Source of the DNA: Choanephora cucurbitarum
Lineage: Eukaryota > Mucoromycota > Mucoromycetes > Mucorales > Choanephoraceae
Assembly (NCBI GenBank): GCA_025331435.1
Contig: JAIWNI010000219.1
Span: 1 to 21,919, forward strand
Direction of reading: 5' to 3'
Length of the DNA stretch: 21,919 nucleotides
Under the pieces are notes generated by a model. It made no database searches and was not told where the DNA came from. It saw only the letters and a list, made by a program, of their open reading frames with translations. Of this stretch, positions 20,976 through 21,919 are shown piece after piece (position 1 is the stretch's first letter; each line of letters starts with the position of its first letter). A program made the position numbers and the translations under genes.

Positions 20976-21919
20976 TTCTCAGCAGAGTGACTAGCGGTTT
21001 GTGTTTCGATAACAAAGTTGGTCATGCTGTAGTGTTAGACAAGAAAATACAATAAACTATAAGATATAAGTCAAGATAAGTACAACCAGAATCTATATTG
21101 TTCTGGAAGAACGAAAAGAGAGAGGAAGTTCTTCACTATCAAACGTGTGTGTCTAATTAACAGTAGATGGGCTGGATGAATTACAATGAGGCTACCCTGC
21201 TAAACTTGATCCATCGTGTGTCAATGACATACTGTAAAGCGAGTCAAGAGTCTTAAGAGCGACAAGCGTTGTATGAATAAATTAATCTCATTTCAAGTCA
21301 ACTTAATCGACTATAAGTCAAGCACTGAGCCGCAACTATGTCTAAGTGCACTTTCTGTGTAAATAAACTATTACACCTGTCATATGCAAAAGTATCGACA
21401 TAACAATGGTGACTGAAGCTACAGGCAATCTGTCGAAAGACAGTTATAGATGCAATTTAGGTATTGACCGTCAAGTTGTAAGAAACGTGATCATAAGCAG
21501 TATGTGCTAAATTAAGACTATCTAGTTGCAGGTTTTAATAAAGATGTGAGTAAAGCAAACTGCCTCATATCATCACTCACTTTGTTCTTTTTACTACATT
21601 CACCTTTTAACTTTACTTTTTCCAATCTCAACTTCTACTAATGACATTGTCGATATTTCAGTTACTTGACCCAATAACTTCTTAATCTAAGTTCGATCCT
21701 CTAAATATGGTGCATCTTACCTCAATTTGACATTTATTGTGGTATTCGATACCTCTGAAGATTAGATTTTTCTAAAGAAGACGATAATAATGATGAATAA
21801 AAATATTTATCATGATTATCTTTATGGATTTAGTAATCCAATTGTCAAATGAACTAGTCTAGAACAATTGCATATGTTAGTACTATGAATCGCTCAAGGT
21901 TATAGACTAAGTTAGTGCA
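20976..21919. other. Non-coding right flank
   Basis: 944 AT-rich bases with no open frame of 60 codons or more and nothing recognised. An imperfect AT-rich palindrome lies at 21783-21820 (GATAATAATGAT paired with ATCATGATTATC around AAATATTT), of unknown meaning. Confidence 0.5.

Noticed and set aside
1..21919. tRNA, rRNA or CRISPR arrays
   Set aside because: I looked for A/B-box pairs, clover-leaf patterns and regularly spaced repeats and found none. The only regular spacing is the 12-bp unit of the TIR elements.

Overview
The window looks like a fungal nuclear segment, most likely an early-diverging filamentous fungus (Mucoromycota, probably Mucorales). The reasons are a cyclase gene with the fungal order Ras-association / leucine-rich repeats / PP2C-like, very short introns (50-66 bp where I could place them, with GTAAGC-type donors and TAG/CAG acceptors), AT-rich spacers, and eukaryotic DNA-transposon and Helitron remains. 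The assignment is inferred from gene content, not from a search.

Layout. 1-2034 holds no gene I can support. 2035-10716 is a block of three spliced genes, all on the minus strand. Reading in their direction they are: a 498-residue MFS sugar transporter (10716->9162, 2 exons); a 450-residue METTL25/RRNAD1-type methyltransferase (8328->6817, 4 exons); and an adenylate-cyclase-like protein (6330->2035, about 8 exons, 1293 residues). 10717-15326 is a long gene-poor stretch. 15327-17351 is a decayed Helitron/PIF1-type helicase. 17773-18429 and 20039-20967 are two terminal-inverted-repeat DNA elements with 8-bp target duplications. The second carries a broken OTU-protease-like gene. The remainder to 21919 shows no gene.

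Main points. First, the cyclase-like gene keeps an open frame through its RA, LRR and PP2C-like parts but stops where the class III catalytic domain should begin, and I see no catalytic domain in the 2 kb beyond. It is either a cyclase cut by a rearrangement or a cyclase-derived, catalytically blind Ras-binding scaffold. Second, the two TIR elements share a termini code: a GGTNATTG start followed by 12-bp-spaced copies of GTCCACTCC or a close variant. They appear to be a young and an old member of one family. The young copy has 53-bp perfect TIRs and an exact 8-bp duplication, while its OTU-like cargo is already broken. That suggests it was moved by a transposase supplied from elsewhere.

The three host genes have unrelated roles (sugar uptake, methyl transfer, cAMP/Ras signalling) and there is no sign that they act as a unit. 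They share only orientation. The right half of the window is transposon-rich accessory DNA.
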